NCBI RefSeq assembly: GCF_964340395.1
Contig: NC_135564.1
Span: 8,412,861 to 8,476,860, forward strand
DNA length: 64,000 bases
Reading direction: 5' to 3'
Source of the DNA: Glandiceps talaboti
Lineage: Eukaryota > Hemichordata > Enteropneusta > Spengelidae
Position 1 is the first letter of the stretch; every line of letters begins with the position of its first letter. The notes beneath the pieces were generated by a model. The model was given only the letters and a program-made list of their open reading frames with translations. It made no database searches and had not been told where the DNA came from. The position numbers were made by a program, and so were the translations under genes. This document shows positions 22,633-55,600 of this stretch, in pieces.

Positions 22633-23818
22633 TTGTTTTTTGTTGTTTGGTTTAACCGATGTTTCTGTGATGTCATGACATTGAATGATTACTTTTAACA
22701 AAGTTTGACAAACTCTTGAATAACATCAACTCTTATTTTGTTTTAATACATTTCATATGAGAAAAACAAAAACCTTCCTTGGCATGCGCAGTAAGCACTC
22801 AGTAAACACATTTTCTTATCCAAATTCTTCTCTATCCCCAGCCCCCTCGTACTTTGGCGCATTTTCAGGGACATCATTATTAATAACTTATTTGAGTCGA
22901 CCACTACATTTTCAGCAACTTATTTTGCTCTTAATTCGATAGCTCCTTTGAGTCGACAACAACATTTTCAACAACTTATATGATTATCGAAGAACAAAAT
23001 AAGTTGTTGAAAATGTAGTGGTCGACTCTAATAAGTTATCCATAATATAATTACGTCCCCGAAATGCGCCGTATTCGTACCGTAACCATAGGCAACGGTT
23101 ACTCTCATCATTTGTGTTCTGGTTGCATCACTTTACGATATCGTTTGCCAAATTGTATCGAAAGTAGTCTGTAAAGTAATGTCGGTGGTGGCGCCGTACA
23201 CTTAGCATTTTCGACCATTCATGAACGATGAATTGCATGCATTATTACAAGTAAAGTAATACTACTTTATATTGCTTACTTCAGGATGTATATTTTCATC
23301 TACACAGGCAAACTGAGCTACTAAATCTAAAGTTGATATTATTAGAATTTTTGACAAACCAGTCAAATTTGGCAAACAATAAGATAATCCGGGCAAAAGT
23401 AATGATTTTGATACCGCATTTCACTACATGATTGATCGAGTCACGTGGTCAGACAAATCTCTGAGACTCACAATAGCAGGATTGGTAAGATCATGGTAAT
23501 ATAGACTGTGGAAGGTCCCTTAAATAACAATAATTTTATATATCAGTTAATGAGTCGAAAGCGTGATTTTTGGTGGTGCTGTTCAATCACAAAGGCTTAC
23601 ACGCTAATACTATCTAGGCTCTCAAAATTCCATAACTGCTAGAAATATATCTCAAAAACTACACTGTTACTAAGAATAGCAAAAGCAACTCTCCTTGGCA
23701 ATAACTCGGTCATCACAAAGTCAAGTGGCGTCGTCGTCGACGACGATTTGTTAAAAGTAATCATTCAATGTCATGACATCCCAGGTGAAATATCGGTTAA
23801 ATGAAACAACAAAATCAA

Positions 23819-23840
23819 TGGAGAATCCGGGTATCGATAC
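23819..23840 (-). pseudogene. tRNA-Ala 3' terminal fragment (22 nt)
   Basis: Reverse complement of the T arm and 3' acceptor strand of tRNA-Ala. It forms the tip of the right outer arm of the fold-back element and is inverted relative to 22601-22632. Confidence 0.8.
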
Positions 23841-25236
23841 TGATAGGTTTGCACAAAAATATTAATTTTTCAGGCGTCACGGTAAGTTCGCCTAAGTTAG
23901 GTCGGTGCTAACGTGAGGGGAGTTAATGCACGTCTCGTCCATATCAAAGGGTCAAAGGTTACATTTATCGAGACCTGGTAAACGTTGTCAGCAGATGATG
24001 AATCACACCATTGAGAGCGACACCTGACTTAGAAGCTAAGCCTTAGAATTATGTACAAACTCACAAGACAACTATTGTAAACTTTATTAGTCTAGGATAC
24101 GGTAGTCTAGGACACAGAGTCACTTTAGAGTAAGAATTCCGTTTTAAAAGGGATCCTAGACTCTCCATAGGGGTTTACCGATACTGCTCATTGAATAATT
24201 GCAAAGTGACAATTCCATTTCGAGATTACGTAGACAGTAATGTTAAACTGCCTCGTTTCCATATACTGCATCACACAGTCCCTCTATCATGAATTGTTCG
24301 TTCACATGATTTAAATTAAGGTAATTCCCATATGGTGATAGCGAGTCGACGATAACACCAAATATAATATCCATATGGTCTTACCCAACGATCTCGCGGT
24401 GAGGTCACACAATAGTGAATTGTAGGAAATCAAACAGTTGTACCAGTCTAATGGACGACTCTAGTTTTCAAACTGAATAGAACGCATTAATTATAAGTAC
24501 GAACTTAGGGTTGACAAGAGTTGAGCATAGCATTCTAAAGTTTGGTGTGTTATTTCATTATCGCAGCAAATCCAGCAAATTGAATTTTACATGTCAACTG
24601 TTAAAGAGAATTGACCTCGGATGTTATAAAACGGGGAAAAATACAAAACATGGAAATAAAGGTTATGTAGAATGTAGATCTACCATATTATAATCTATTC
24701 ATTTTGTAGTGACAGCCATCTGAGATGTACCACTTGTGGATGATATGGTCTCAGACGTATAGAGTGGTCTGATTATATGATAAAGTATGGTTGATGAGTT
24801 ATACAGCTACGTAATCTTTACCATGGACACTGTATGGAGTCAAAGGTACGTGAACGATGGGGTGAAAGGTCGCGTATGCTGGTGTATCGATGCAAACTAT
24901 TGCTATTGGGTGGACTCTCTCGCTCGCTGCGGCTCTCTCTTATTAACACCTGTTTTCTTCTCAGTGTTCAAAGAATTGATATACGGCATTATGCTTAGCA
25001 AATTTAGGGAAAATATTTCAATGCAAAACGTAGCAAAAATTAAACTAGGTAAATATAAAGTAACTATGTGATATTCTTGCTGAAAGTAAATGCAAGTGTG
25101 ACAATGCTACATAATTTTGCTAAACTGATTTATCATTTTTTTTCTAGTATGTCATTCAGGATCCTTGTTTTCTTAATATTTAGTCAAAAATTTCCTTTCA
25201 AATCAAGGAATTGTATCCCGTACAGGAACGAAAGAA

Positions 25237-25309
25237 GGGGAATTAGCTCACATGGTAGAGCGCTCGCTTAGCATGCGAGAGGTACCGGGATCGATGCCCG
25301 GATTCTCCA
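25237..25309 (+). tRNA. tRNA-Ala (anticodon AGC)
   Basis: 73 nt, the same cloverleaf as the 21493 gene with one T-loop change (ATCGATG). Acceptor GGGGAAT/ATTCTCC, anticodon loop TTAGCAT. No intron. It lies in the first unit of a tandem duplication. Confidence 0.96.
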
Positions 25310-25456
25310 GATTTTAATTTTGGCAAACCGTTGAACTCTCGTCGACGCCGCCATTCGACTTTGTGATAAAAATACGACATTGCTAGACAGTCCTTTGTAA
25401 TTTTTCTTTCTAAAACTAGTATTGTTGTCATTTAGATATACAGTATATTTGTGAAA

Positions 25457-25672
<216 letters not shown>

Positions 25673-26196
25673 GATCTGAGGTACACTTACGGAATGAATG
25701 ATGGTCATGTGATATCGTGACAAGCATGCATGTGTTAGAATATATGACTTGTAATCATGAGACCCGGGCTGATATGAATATTACGATAAGAAAGTATTAT
25801 CATTTATTAACACCTGTTTTCTTCTCAGTGTTCAAAGAATTGATATACGGCATTAGAGACTATGTACATCATATTCGCACTTATCAAATACTATTGCATG
25901 ATTCTTTGTAAACGTCATACACCAGGCAAATTTGCATTCACAATATATCGAATGGCAAAAATGGAGAAAGCTGCTTAGCAAATTTAGGGAAAAATATTTC
26001 AATGCAAAACGTAGCAAAAATTAACTGTGATATTCTTGCTGAAAGTAAATGCAAATGTGACAAAATGCTACATATTTTTGCTAAACTGAATATTATTTTT
26101 TTTCTAGTATGCCATTCACGATCCTTGTTTTCTTAATATTTAGTCAAAAATTTCCTTTCAAATCAAGGAATTGTATCCCGTAGAGGAACGAAAGAA

Positions 26197-26269
26197 GGGG
26201 AATTAGCTCACATGGTAGAGCGCTCGCTTAGCATGCGAGAGGTACCGGGATCGATGCCCGGATTCTCCA
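26197..26269 (+). tRNA. tRNA-Ala (anticodon AGC)
   Basis: Sequence identical to the 25237-25309 gene, 960 bp downstream in the second duplicated unit. All stems pair; likely functional. Confidence 0.96.
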
Positions 26270-26398
26270 GATTTTAATTTTGGCAAACCGTCGACGCCGC
26301 CATTCGACTTTGTGATAAAAATACGACATTGGTAGACAGTCCTTTGTAATTTTTCTTTCTAAAACTAGTATTGTTGTCATTTAGATATATATTTGTGA

Positions 26399-26559
<161 letters not shown>

Positions 26560-26919
26560 CCCCCCCGAAGATTTAAACATTTTTGTATTAATACCGTATG
26601 ACATAAAATCTAAACGTCTAACGCTCATTGCATGCCTAGCCTGGCCAAAAAAAAACACTTTAAGAATTGCTCGGAGAAGTCTAGAAGAGGATTGTGCTAA
26701 ATGAAATGCTACTTTATTCGCAAAATTGTGAAAAATCAATTACAAAGCCGAACAACTGAGCGAATGGATATCGATGAGCGAACCATTTGCCATATTTGGG
26801 AAAAGTGTGCCGGAGAAAATTATACGGAATGATACGGAAAATTTTATTGCTCTGGTTCGATGCTCGTGTTCTCCATTGAATTGCATTGACAGCGATACTG
26901 GGTATATGATAAAGACTAT

Positions 26920-27277
26920 TTCACGTTAGTGTTCACTGGCTCTGAATAGATCCATGGGTCAATACAACCATGCAGAAACCAATAAGAAACTACAATGTTA
27001 CACATTAAGATAATAGTATTTAGATTGAATGAACGACTAGTAACGTGCCACCATATGATGCAGACACTCAATATTGTAGACATGAACATGAACATTGGCG
27101 CCAGCGTGTCTTCTTCTCATAGTAGCTGATTCAGAAGTACTTTTACATGTAAATGTTTTATTTCATTTAGAAGATTATGTAGCAAGAAATTGCGCACTTG
27201 TTATCCTAAAGTGTACAATGTGCAGGTTCTTATTGGTCGTTTCAAACACAGCCAGTGAATACTAACATGAAACTGGC
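26920..27277. mobile_element. Fold-back element (family C, copy 1)
   Basis: The ends TTTCACGTTAGTGTTCACTG and CAGTGAATACTAACATGAAA are inverted; inner arms continue with AACCATGCAG...AATAAGAAACT and its inverted form. A second copy lies at 60981-61320 after ZNF830. No coding potential. Confidence 0.7.
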
Positions 27278-27524
27278 GGTATCCGTTAAGTCGACTTTAT
27301 ACCAGATTACTCCGTACATTGTTTTCTAGAGTCACTGTGGTCTAAGCTTTCTTTGATGACTAATGGTGCAATAAAGTAACACACAAAAATAATAATGATA
27401 CATTCGTGTACACACTGACTCTCCTGTACGTGTGTTTCTTATTAATACGAACACTAACAGCGGCTTCTACTGCAAACCGTTATCAGTATTAATGAGTAAA
27501 ATAATAATAAAATACAAAAAAATT

Positions 27525-27785
27525 TGTTTCCGATAACTTGACTTCAGAAAATAGGGTAGGTAATTTCTTCGCCCAAAATATAAGATACTCCTTGGTCACA
27601 ATACTTCCGTTTCAGTTAATGAGGTGTAAAAGAAGTAAATGAAGACAATTATGTGATTCAGAAGTAAACAAACACAATATGCAGACTGTGACATGGTCGT
27701 TTCTCTCTGGAATGTGATTTTAAAAAAAGTGACCAGAGATACCTGGCAATTAAATCTACAGGGAAAAAAAATAAAATTGTTACAA
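27525..27785. mobile_element. Dispersed repeat (family D, copy 1)
   Basis: Inverted copy at 42405-42725 shares many blocks (for example CAATATGCAGACTGTG and CCCTGTAGATTT-type segments in opposite orientation). A shorter piece lies at about 51005-51170. Coding content none. Confidence 0.6.
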
Positions 27786-28091
27786 TTCTAGCTTTTTGCA
27801 TGTAAACAATGTGTAGGGTCGACAGCTTAAACCAGGGTCGATCGGATTATTGTATTAAAACACACCATTATTTTATTTGGCCTAATTCTATCAGCTGAAT
27901 TTGAAAACTAATCATTGACATTGTAAAATTTTAATTTAGCCATTATTATAAAATTAATAACTCGACAGTAAAATTATCAAGATTATCATAAACTGGTTTA
28001 AATAATAGAATTTTTACTATATTACGTATAAATAAATTGGTATCATATAAAATAAAGATCGCTCTAATTAAGATTATTGTTTATCACATTT

Positions 28092-48146
<20,055 letters not shown>

Positions 48147-49789
48147 CGTCTACGCACAAATGCAAGACGCGAAATGGATCCTATATCTAAAACAAAAATA
48201 CAGCTATCAAGTACTAGGTATAGTTAGTGACGTCATTTGCTTGTCACGTGACGTTTCTTGCGCTGAGCCTCCAAAAGCCAGTACGGATTTTCCTTTCCAA
48301 TCATATGATACCACTGGTACATACATCATTCATATTTTAGCAACACTGCATGGAAGTAATTCAACAAACTGTACACATTTTGACTGACAATTATGAAATT
48401 GTGACCTCCACCAGCTTTCAAGACACTCAACTATTTACACAGAATTTACAGATAACAAATACATCACGTACGTGCACAGCTTATTACTTAATTATCCCAG
48501 ATTGTCGTCTCGTTCGCTTTCTCCAGGTTCCATTTCTTTGTGTATATATGATTGACATTTGCCTCGAGATAGAAAGTAAGGTTCATTAATTGTTCACTGC
48601 ACTATTGCCCTTCACTGTCAGATTACCTACCCGAACTACTATCTCTCAACAAAAAGCAATGTCGTCCATTTTTTTGGAAAAATATTACCCTTACCTATGT
48701 TCTAATAATATATACATTATCATATAAATGTATTCGTTTGGATGAAACAGCTGATAATGATCTCAAGAACTAAGTTAGTTTTCTTTGTGGGATTAACGCA
48801 CACTTGGTAAAAATCGCACGAAATCTTCAATGATGCCTGATATGGAAAGGATAACGTTCAAAATATATATTTAATTTTGTCGGAAAAGCCCGCGGGGAGC
48901 ACAGGTTGTCATGGAGATAAAGGGAAAGCTAACTGAGACTCTTCAAGATAATTTTCAGAGCGTTGAATCTACCTGTCACATCACACAAACAAGACTGATA
49001 AGCTCCCATATGAGATATACTTGAAGATATTTTCTAAAGGAAACAGACTTTTTCAATCATCGAATTCGTGACTCTGTGACTGGAATGCCACTATTTCTAA
49101 ACAGGTGAAAACTTCAAGAACGTGCTTGAATGTTGCATATAATACTAACTCATCATAGAAAAGGTAGCATACGTCGTTTGGATATTAATGACCTGTGAAG
49201 GTATTATTGTGACAAAGCGGTGTAGTAAACTTATGACGACAAACTAGCACTTGGTATAATACATTCTACCTCTGTCCATAAAACTGAAAATCTCCCATAC
49301 ATATTTTGTATGCTCAAAGGAATTGGTACCTATAGGTATTGATGAACGGCACACATAATACGTACACACAAGTGAAGCACACATTACTAGCGTTGAATAA
49401 TTTACGAAGTGTCAACACTCTAGATCGTATAGTTGGACTAAGCCTAGTGTCATATCAGAGCAATTTAGTTCCATCTTAATGACAAAATTACCCTACTTTC
49501 AGTTTTATCTAATATCAGAACAGTTTACATACACGTATAACAAACTCTAATCTACTCTATCATAATAAAAGGGCCAGTGTCAGTATGACAAATTCCAAAA
49601 CATTCAGAAGCAAAGATAGAATGAATGTACAGTGGGTGTTCTCGATTTTTAGACGAGTTCAGAAACAAATGGAACCATGTTTAAAACAGGAAATTAATGT
49701 TCAGAGGAATAAACATGTCATGGTTCTGAATTCTCACAGAGCAGTAGTATTATAGATTTATGACAGTGTCGTAGAGGTGCAATATTTGC

Positions 49790-49868
49790 ATGTATGTATG
49801 TATGTATGTATGTATGTATGTATGTATGTATGTATGTATGTATGTATGTATGTATGTATGTATGTGTG

Positions 49869-49911
<43 letters not shown>

Positions 49912-49929
49912 ATGCATACATGCTTGTAT

Positions 49930-50000
<71 letters not shown>
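49790..50000. repeat. (GTAT)n, (GTGC)n, (TTTA)n compound microsatellite
   Basis: GTAT about 49790-49865, GT/GTGC about 49866-49912, TTTA about 49926-50000. Confidence 0.96.
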
Positions 50001-51499
50001 TGTATATGTAGGGAGTTAGTATTTACTATCGGTTGCAATTCAAGTAATGCACATCCTTCACAGAGGTCATGATGAAGAAGAAGCTATTGATATCTGAATC
50101 ATGCATGATTTACTAAGTGTCTGGTGGACGGGCTCGATGCAGGACCGACTAGAATATAATGTTCATCAGTCACAAGTAAGCATAAATGTAGAGAGAAAAC
50201 ACTGGGATCGCCTTCGTTAAAAGCTCCAGGACACTTTAAGTAGCTCACATGAATTGTGTTCAACGACATAGACCTCATTAATGAAAATACATCCAATTTT
50301 AGTATTTGAGGAGTGTGTATCAAAATATGATATTAACAGAATACAATTCTCATGGGGGAAAAATAACGATGTTAATATGAATACCTCGCGGGTTTTTTTC
50401 TTTTTATGTGCCCTACACCTCGAATTCAACCAATAGTATAGAAAAAACGGGGTCAGGCATACAGTCATTGCCTATGCACAAGTCATACATACGTGTACGT
50501 TATGTACTTTGCAGAGAGCGTCAGATAGGTTTAGATAAAAGTGGCCTTGATGATTTTTAATATCTTGAAACCGTCACAATTCATATTTCTGAATGGTTGT
50601 CATCATACATCTCATATACCTAGATATAGAATAGAGATAAATCAATTGAAAACATTTCACGGGGGAATATGGAATCCAAGATTATAATTAAATTGTTAAA
50701 ATATGCAAATTTAAAATAAACGTAGTTGTACAGTTTAGATAACAATCAGAACTGTTCACGTATTCTCAAGGAATATTCATAATGTATAAAAAATGATAAA
50801 ATGTAATAACGCACGCAACTATGACGTAAGTGAATGGGGCAATAGATAAACTGGCGATTATCATTCACAAAAACCAATTAACAATACATTTTGATGTATT
50901 TATCAGGTGGACATCAGAAGAACTGTCAAAGGTTTTGGACAGTAAAATTAATTCATTAAATATACAATAGCTATGTCACAGATACATTGACTAATAAGGG
51001 AACAAATGTTTGTTTCTGATAAGTTAACGTGACTTCTGAAAATAGGGTAAGTAGGTCGGGACTTTTTTTTTTTTTTTTTAAATTTTACCTTAAATTTAAA
51101 AAAAAAAATTATTTCGACCCAAACACAAAACACTCGCTGGTAAAAATACTTCCGTAAGAGTTGGTGAGGTATAAATTAATCTTTCACAGCTCTTTCAGAC
51201 CTCTATTTATTTTCCATTCAATGTCATATTTCAAAGCTTGTAATATATTATCCGATTGTACAGCAACTTTTTCAATGTCTAATTTCATTCATGTTGCTAA
51301 TGACCATGAATGCAAGTTATGCACACTCAGTATAATTAATACCATAATGTCAAATGTCTAGCTGTGAACCCCCCCCCCCCCTCTCCCAAGCTGTGCAATC
51401 TACTCTTGGGTTGGTGTTTAATGATCATACCGATCATCTGTCATATCTATTCCTTTGTCTCGGTACACTTCTTGTTAACCAAACATCACTACCAGGAGA

Positions 51500-51725
51500 T
51501 CTAAATCTCCGAAGTTCCATTTCATTATACCCCAAAATTTCCTTGTGTTGCCGTATAGGATTATTTAGTTACTGGTTACTGATAGGTCAGTGGCAGTGTC
51601 AACCAAATTCGGTGGATGCTAAATCTCAAAGTTCTATTTCATCATACCTCCAACATTTTCGTGAGTTGTCGTACAGGATTATTTTGTTATTGATTACTGA
51701 TAGGTCAGTGACAGTGTCAATCAAC
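51500..51725. repeat. ~120-bp imperfect tandem duplication
   Basis: The segment ending ACTGATAGGTCAGTGGCAGT near 51600 is repeated with a few changes, ending near 51720. Confidence 0.8.
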
Positions 51726-52595
51726 TTACATGTACATGGATGTTAAAACAAGTAACTCTGAGAAACTTACTCACCGAGAGTTGAATTGTATGCTGTGTTT
51801 AAATTTGTTTTACATAATACTCTTGGCGTGTTATGATACGATGAGGATGCTGTCCATAGAATTATCGGCACAATTTATTGACACTGAAAGATTCCCATTT
51901 CTATCAACTGTAAAACATCACACCAACACACCAACAGGATCAGTAGTCGTGAAACAGCGCCCCCATTTGCTTCAAAATTTGTTACTTCGTTTGAAAGAGA
52001 GCTCTTATAAGTTATATTAGACTTATACTAATAAAGTAGAAATTGGGTAGAAATATCGCAGGCTTGGAACTCCGAGAACTCCGACACGCCTTCGTTCCAC
52101 TCCAAAGCATATTTTCAGAGATAGCGTAGATCGGCGATAGACGTTGGCTTTGAAGACAATTACGCGTATGAACCATATGCTATATTTTTGTGGATTATTG
52201 ACCATGTAGTTCTTTATATAACTGAAAAGAGGTTATTAAATTTATTTGCAACGATAGGAGAGCGGATTCCAATTTAGCCAGAAGCATCTCGGTGGGAGAA
52301 ATGGCGGCGTCACAATGTGATATAACTTATAAGCTTTGTGGAACGTTTCAGCAAATCTAGTAATCAATGGTAATGTCTGACTCTTGTGAATGATATTGGA
52401 AATCCAGGTTTGAAACACACTCTCTCTCTCTTGCTTGATATAAACAAATAAATTAATAAAACATGCATTTATTGCCAATATTTATATGTGCATGCAACGT
52501 TTCGCACGTTTCGTGTAGGATCATTCCGCACCCCCCCCCCCTATTTCCCCCGAGAAGAGATATAACTAACAAACAAACATATGTACGAAATAAAA

Positions 52596-52699
52596 ATGGC
52601 GGCCTCCAGTAAAAATAAAGTAAGCCTGAGAGAGCTGATGAAAAGACAACGAGCCGATCCGAAAACAACAAAGAAGAAGATCGATTCACCGTTGGCAAA
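52596..52699 (+). CDS. ZNF830: ZNF830 exon 1
   Basis: ATG at 52596 in the context AAAAATGGC. It encodes MAASSKNKVSLRELMKRQRA and on to IDSPLA plus two bases of a Lys codon. Reading through gives a stop after a few codons, and there is no suitable GT donor; the exon ends at a U12-type ATATCCTTT site. Confidence 0.93.
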
Positions 52700-55600
52700 A
52701 TATCCTTTCTGTGAATTACTTTATTTTTAGAAGAAGTTTCCATCGTGTTGACATTATTTTCAGGTCATCCACATATGTGCTTCTGAGCGGCTCTGTGTCT
52801 GTGTCTTGTTAAATCTACATGCAAGTCCATAATGTACGTCTGCAGCAGTAGTTGCTGTACAGTGAGAAGTGTACTCAACGATATACAACATGCCCATAGC
52901 TATAGTTTCGAAACGAGTTCAGGTCGGGTATTTCCAGTTTTCAAGAAGGCGTCATTTGCTTACGCGTAGCTGCAATAGTTATACAAGCGTTTGTTGTGAT
53001 CATTTTGACTGTTTAATTGTTTCCAGTTCAAATCGGAACGAAAAAAAACAACAACACAAAACAGATGAAACAACCATCAAAATCACAACAAACGCTACAA
53101 TTAGTGCAGCTAATGTATGTGTTTATATGTAATACATGTGTCTAGTCCGGTCTCAATAATAGTCCATGTCCTGACGGAGTAAATCGTGACCCAGTTACAA
53201 CAATGTTCCCCTCCTTCTCCTTAGGGCAACTATCTACATGTAAGATTAGTGATGCCTAATGGGATCTCATTGCTTTATTCTTCACAGATTCATAATCTAA
53301 CTTGTCATAATTCTTGGTTGTATTCTTGTTACCTACAATGTACACGTAAATTGTCATTGAATTGAATTAAAAATGGATAACGTAATATAATAGATAAGAG
53401 AATGATCAATGATTTTAGGTGCACCCAAGTTGAGCAATAAATTGCAACAGCATTTTTTTTTTACTTGTATTAGTATTTCTTCAGCTACCTGTAAGTGTAT
53501 TTTTTCTCTACAATCATTATAGAATATTACCTTAACTCTGTTCACATATAACAACATTGGTCAACTTGTGTGTGTAGTTTGTAGCACACAAATAAAAAGT
53601 GACCTACTATGGCCAGCACATGTACAGGGTAAGAAACATAAAGAGGTAAGTGTTCATTTCTTTGTGATCCTAGTAAGGTAAGAGGTAAATGTAAAAAAAA
53701 AAAAAACCCAGTAAGATACGTAGAAGGGATAAAGAAGAAGTCATGTACATGTACTCTGGCAATCATGGTTTCAGTTTCCTAAGATATATGCAAGCTAAAA
53801 CTATTGTTTTGACTTGTTGATATATGCTATTGAATGGACATTGGTTTGATTATACTCACAGTAGGGTTTGTAGCGTTTCTTATGCCATTCATGATCTTGT
53901 ACGTTTTTAGGGACTTCCCGTGTTGATCACATGATGATTAAATTTTTCACAATAGAGGAACTGCTGTCACCAACTTGCATAATGTACCACATTTCAATTC
54001 TTTGGAATTCTTTGAAATAAAACTACACTATTACTTTCAGACAAATGGAGATAGCCACTTGTAGAAAAACAGTTGACAGTATAACCCCTAGCTACATGTA
54101 TTTCTTCATGCACACACACACACATAATGAAGTATTTTAATCATAAATTGTTGTCCTCTAGAATGTTGCCGCTTTGAAGACCAAAACACAACCAGTGAGG
54201 ACAGACACATTTGTCAAACCAACAACACCAATTCTATCAACTTCAGCAGCTTCTGTCAAACGGAAAAGTGACACAGGGGCCGAGGAGAAATCATCACATA
54301 TCGAGAAAAAACAAAAAGGTATTATTGTTCACCTAGATTATTACACATTTGTTTACTACTCGAGAAAGAATGTACTCTGCAGCAAAAAAAACCCCCAATT
54401 GTTATGTTTTTCCTTATTTATTGCTGGAAAATACTCTTGATTTTGTCATTCTTTGCCAAAAAGTCATAAGATACAGCCTCACAGGACCTATCATATCACT
54501 TGTATTTCCTTGGCTGAAAGAAGGCAAATTTCATGAATAAAATGTGATAATTATGTATGTAGCAGAGATTACTTGCATACTAGCAGTATGCAAGCACTTG
54601 TGTAAATACCCCAAGTATGCCACACTTGTACTCGCACGTCATGGGGTTCTGTTGTATTATTTCTCTCATTACAGTGATATTCTATAAATTGCATGTATTT
54701 CAAACTTTCGAAACTTATCTGGATACTACATTTGTACTTGTATCAGTACTACAACTGCTTATCACTTTGTTTAAGTATTACGGTACTCCACCCATAACCC
54801 TAATCTACATATACAACAACCAGTATTGTTGTTTGTATGTCAACAATACAGATACAGATATTTTTTGACAAAACCACTTTTTGAATGGCACCACAGACAA
54901 GGTCTGTAATTGTGAACACAGTCGTGTTCAATAGAGTAATGAAAGCTTTTCTGTCCAAACGTTTAGCCTAAGTTCACAAATTTAACATCATTTCGCACCA
55001 AGAAATACTAATATATCACCAACGCTTTCATCAGATATCCACCATGGCTTTGTCAACTTCCAAGAATCTAGGACAATCGTCCGAGGTCCCACATGCGTCA
55101 GGACTTCAGAAAACACTGATGAAGCCATGATGGATACCCAGTGAAAGCTATGGTGAGCTTTTCACTATTTCTTGGTGATAAGAAATGAAGTTAAATATAT
55201 ACATCTAAACATATATAAAACAAAAATCACATTCAAGTGTAGAACAAACATAGAAAACATATATTAAAGTCTTAATTATTCAAGATAGATGTCACAAAGA
55301 CAACATCCAACATTTAGTAAGACAAACTTGTACCAGTTTCCCCTGTTGTAATTAAATGAATTACATGAAAACAATCCATGATCTTGACATCACAATTCAC
55401 ATTCATGATGTTTATGACTGTAAATCTTTTGTATTTCAGTACCTGAAAATACAACAAGCCAGTCATCAAGGTAATGTCGAAATTAGTTGATAAATCACTG
55501 CATAAGTTTTTTATGAATGATGTGTAAAATATATTTTCTTTAGGGCTACAGACAAAGAGATAAGCTGTGTTTATAGGTATTTTCTATAGGGCTACAGACA

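Larger units (their letters stand above)
22601..23840. mobile_element. Nested fold-back element with tRNA-fragment tips
   Basis: Outer arms 22601-22702 and about 23746-23840 are inverted copies of each other (about 95 bp; shared segment ATGTCATGACATTGAATGAT); each ends in a tRNA-Ala 3' fragment. Inside, 22850-22928 and 22993-23080 form a second inverted repeat around a short spacer. No ORF of note. This looks like a non-autonomous DNA element or nested insertions. Confidence 0.65.
48147..52595. other. Intergenic region between divergent nAChR and ZNF830 genes
   Basis: Both genes are transcribed away from this 4.4 kb. It contains a GTAT/GTGC/TTTA microsatellite cluster (49790-50000), a ~120-bp tandem duplication (about 51500-51725) and a fragment of repeat family D (about 51005-51170). 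Promoters must lie here but no specific TATA or initiator is convincing. Confidence 0.6.

Noticed and set aside
26850-26877. A third tRNA-Ala fragment
   Set aside because: GGTTCGATGCTCGTGTTCTC resembles the T arm and acceptor end but has several mismatches, so it is too weak to call.
53459-53545. A GT-AG alternative for ZNF830 intron 1
   Set aside because: A GTGAAT 10 bp after the AT site would add PFC-type residues that break the conserved SPLAKYN join and has no matching AG; the AT-AC pair gives the exact family sequence.
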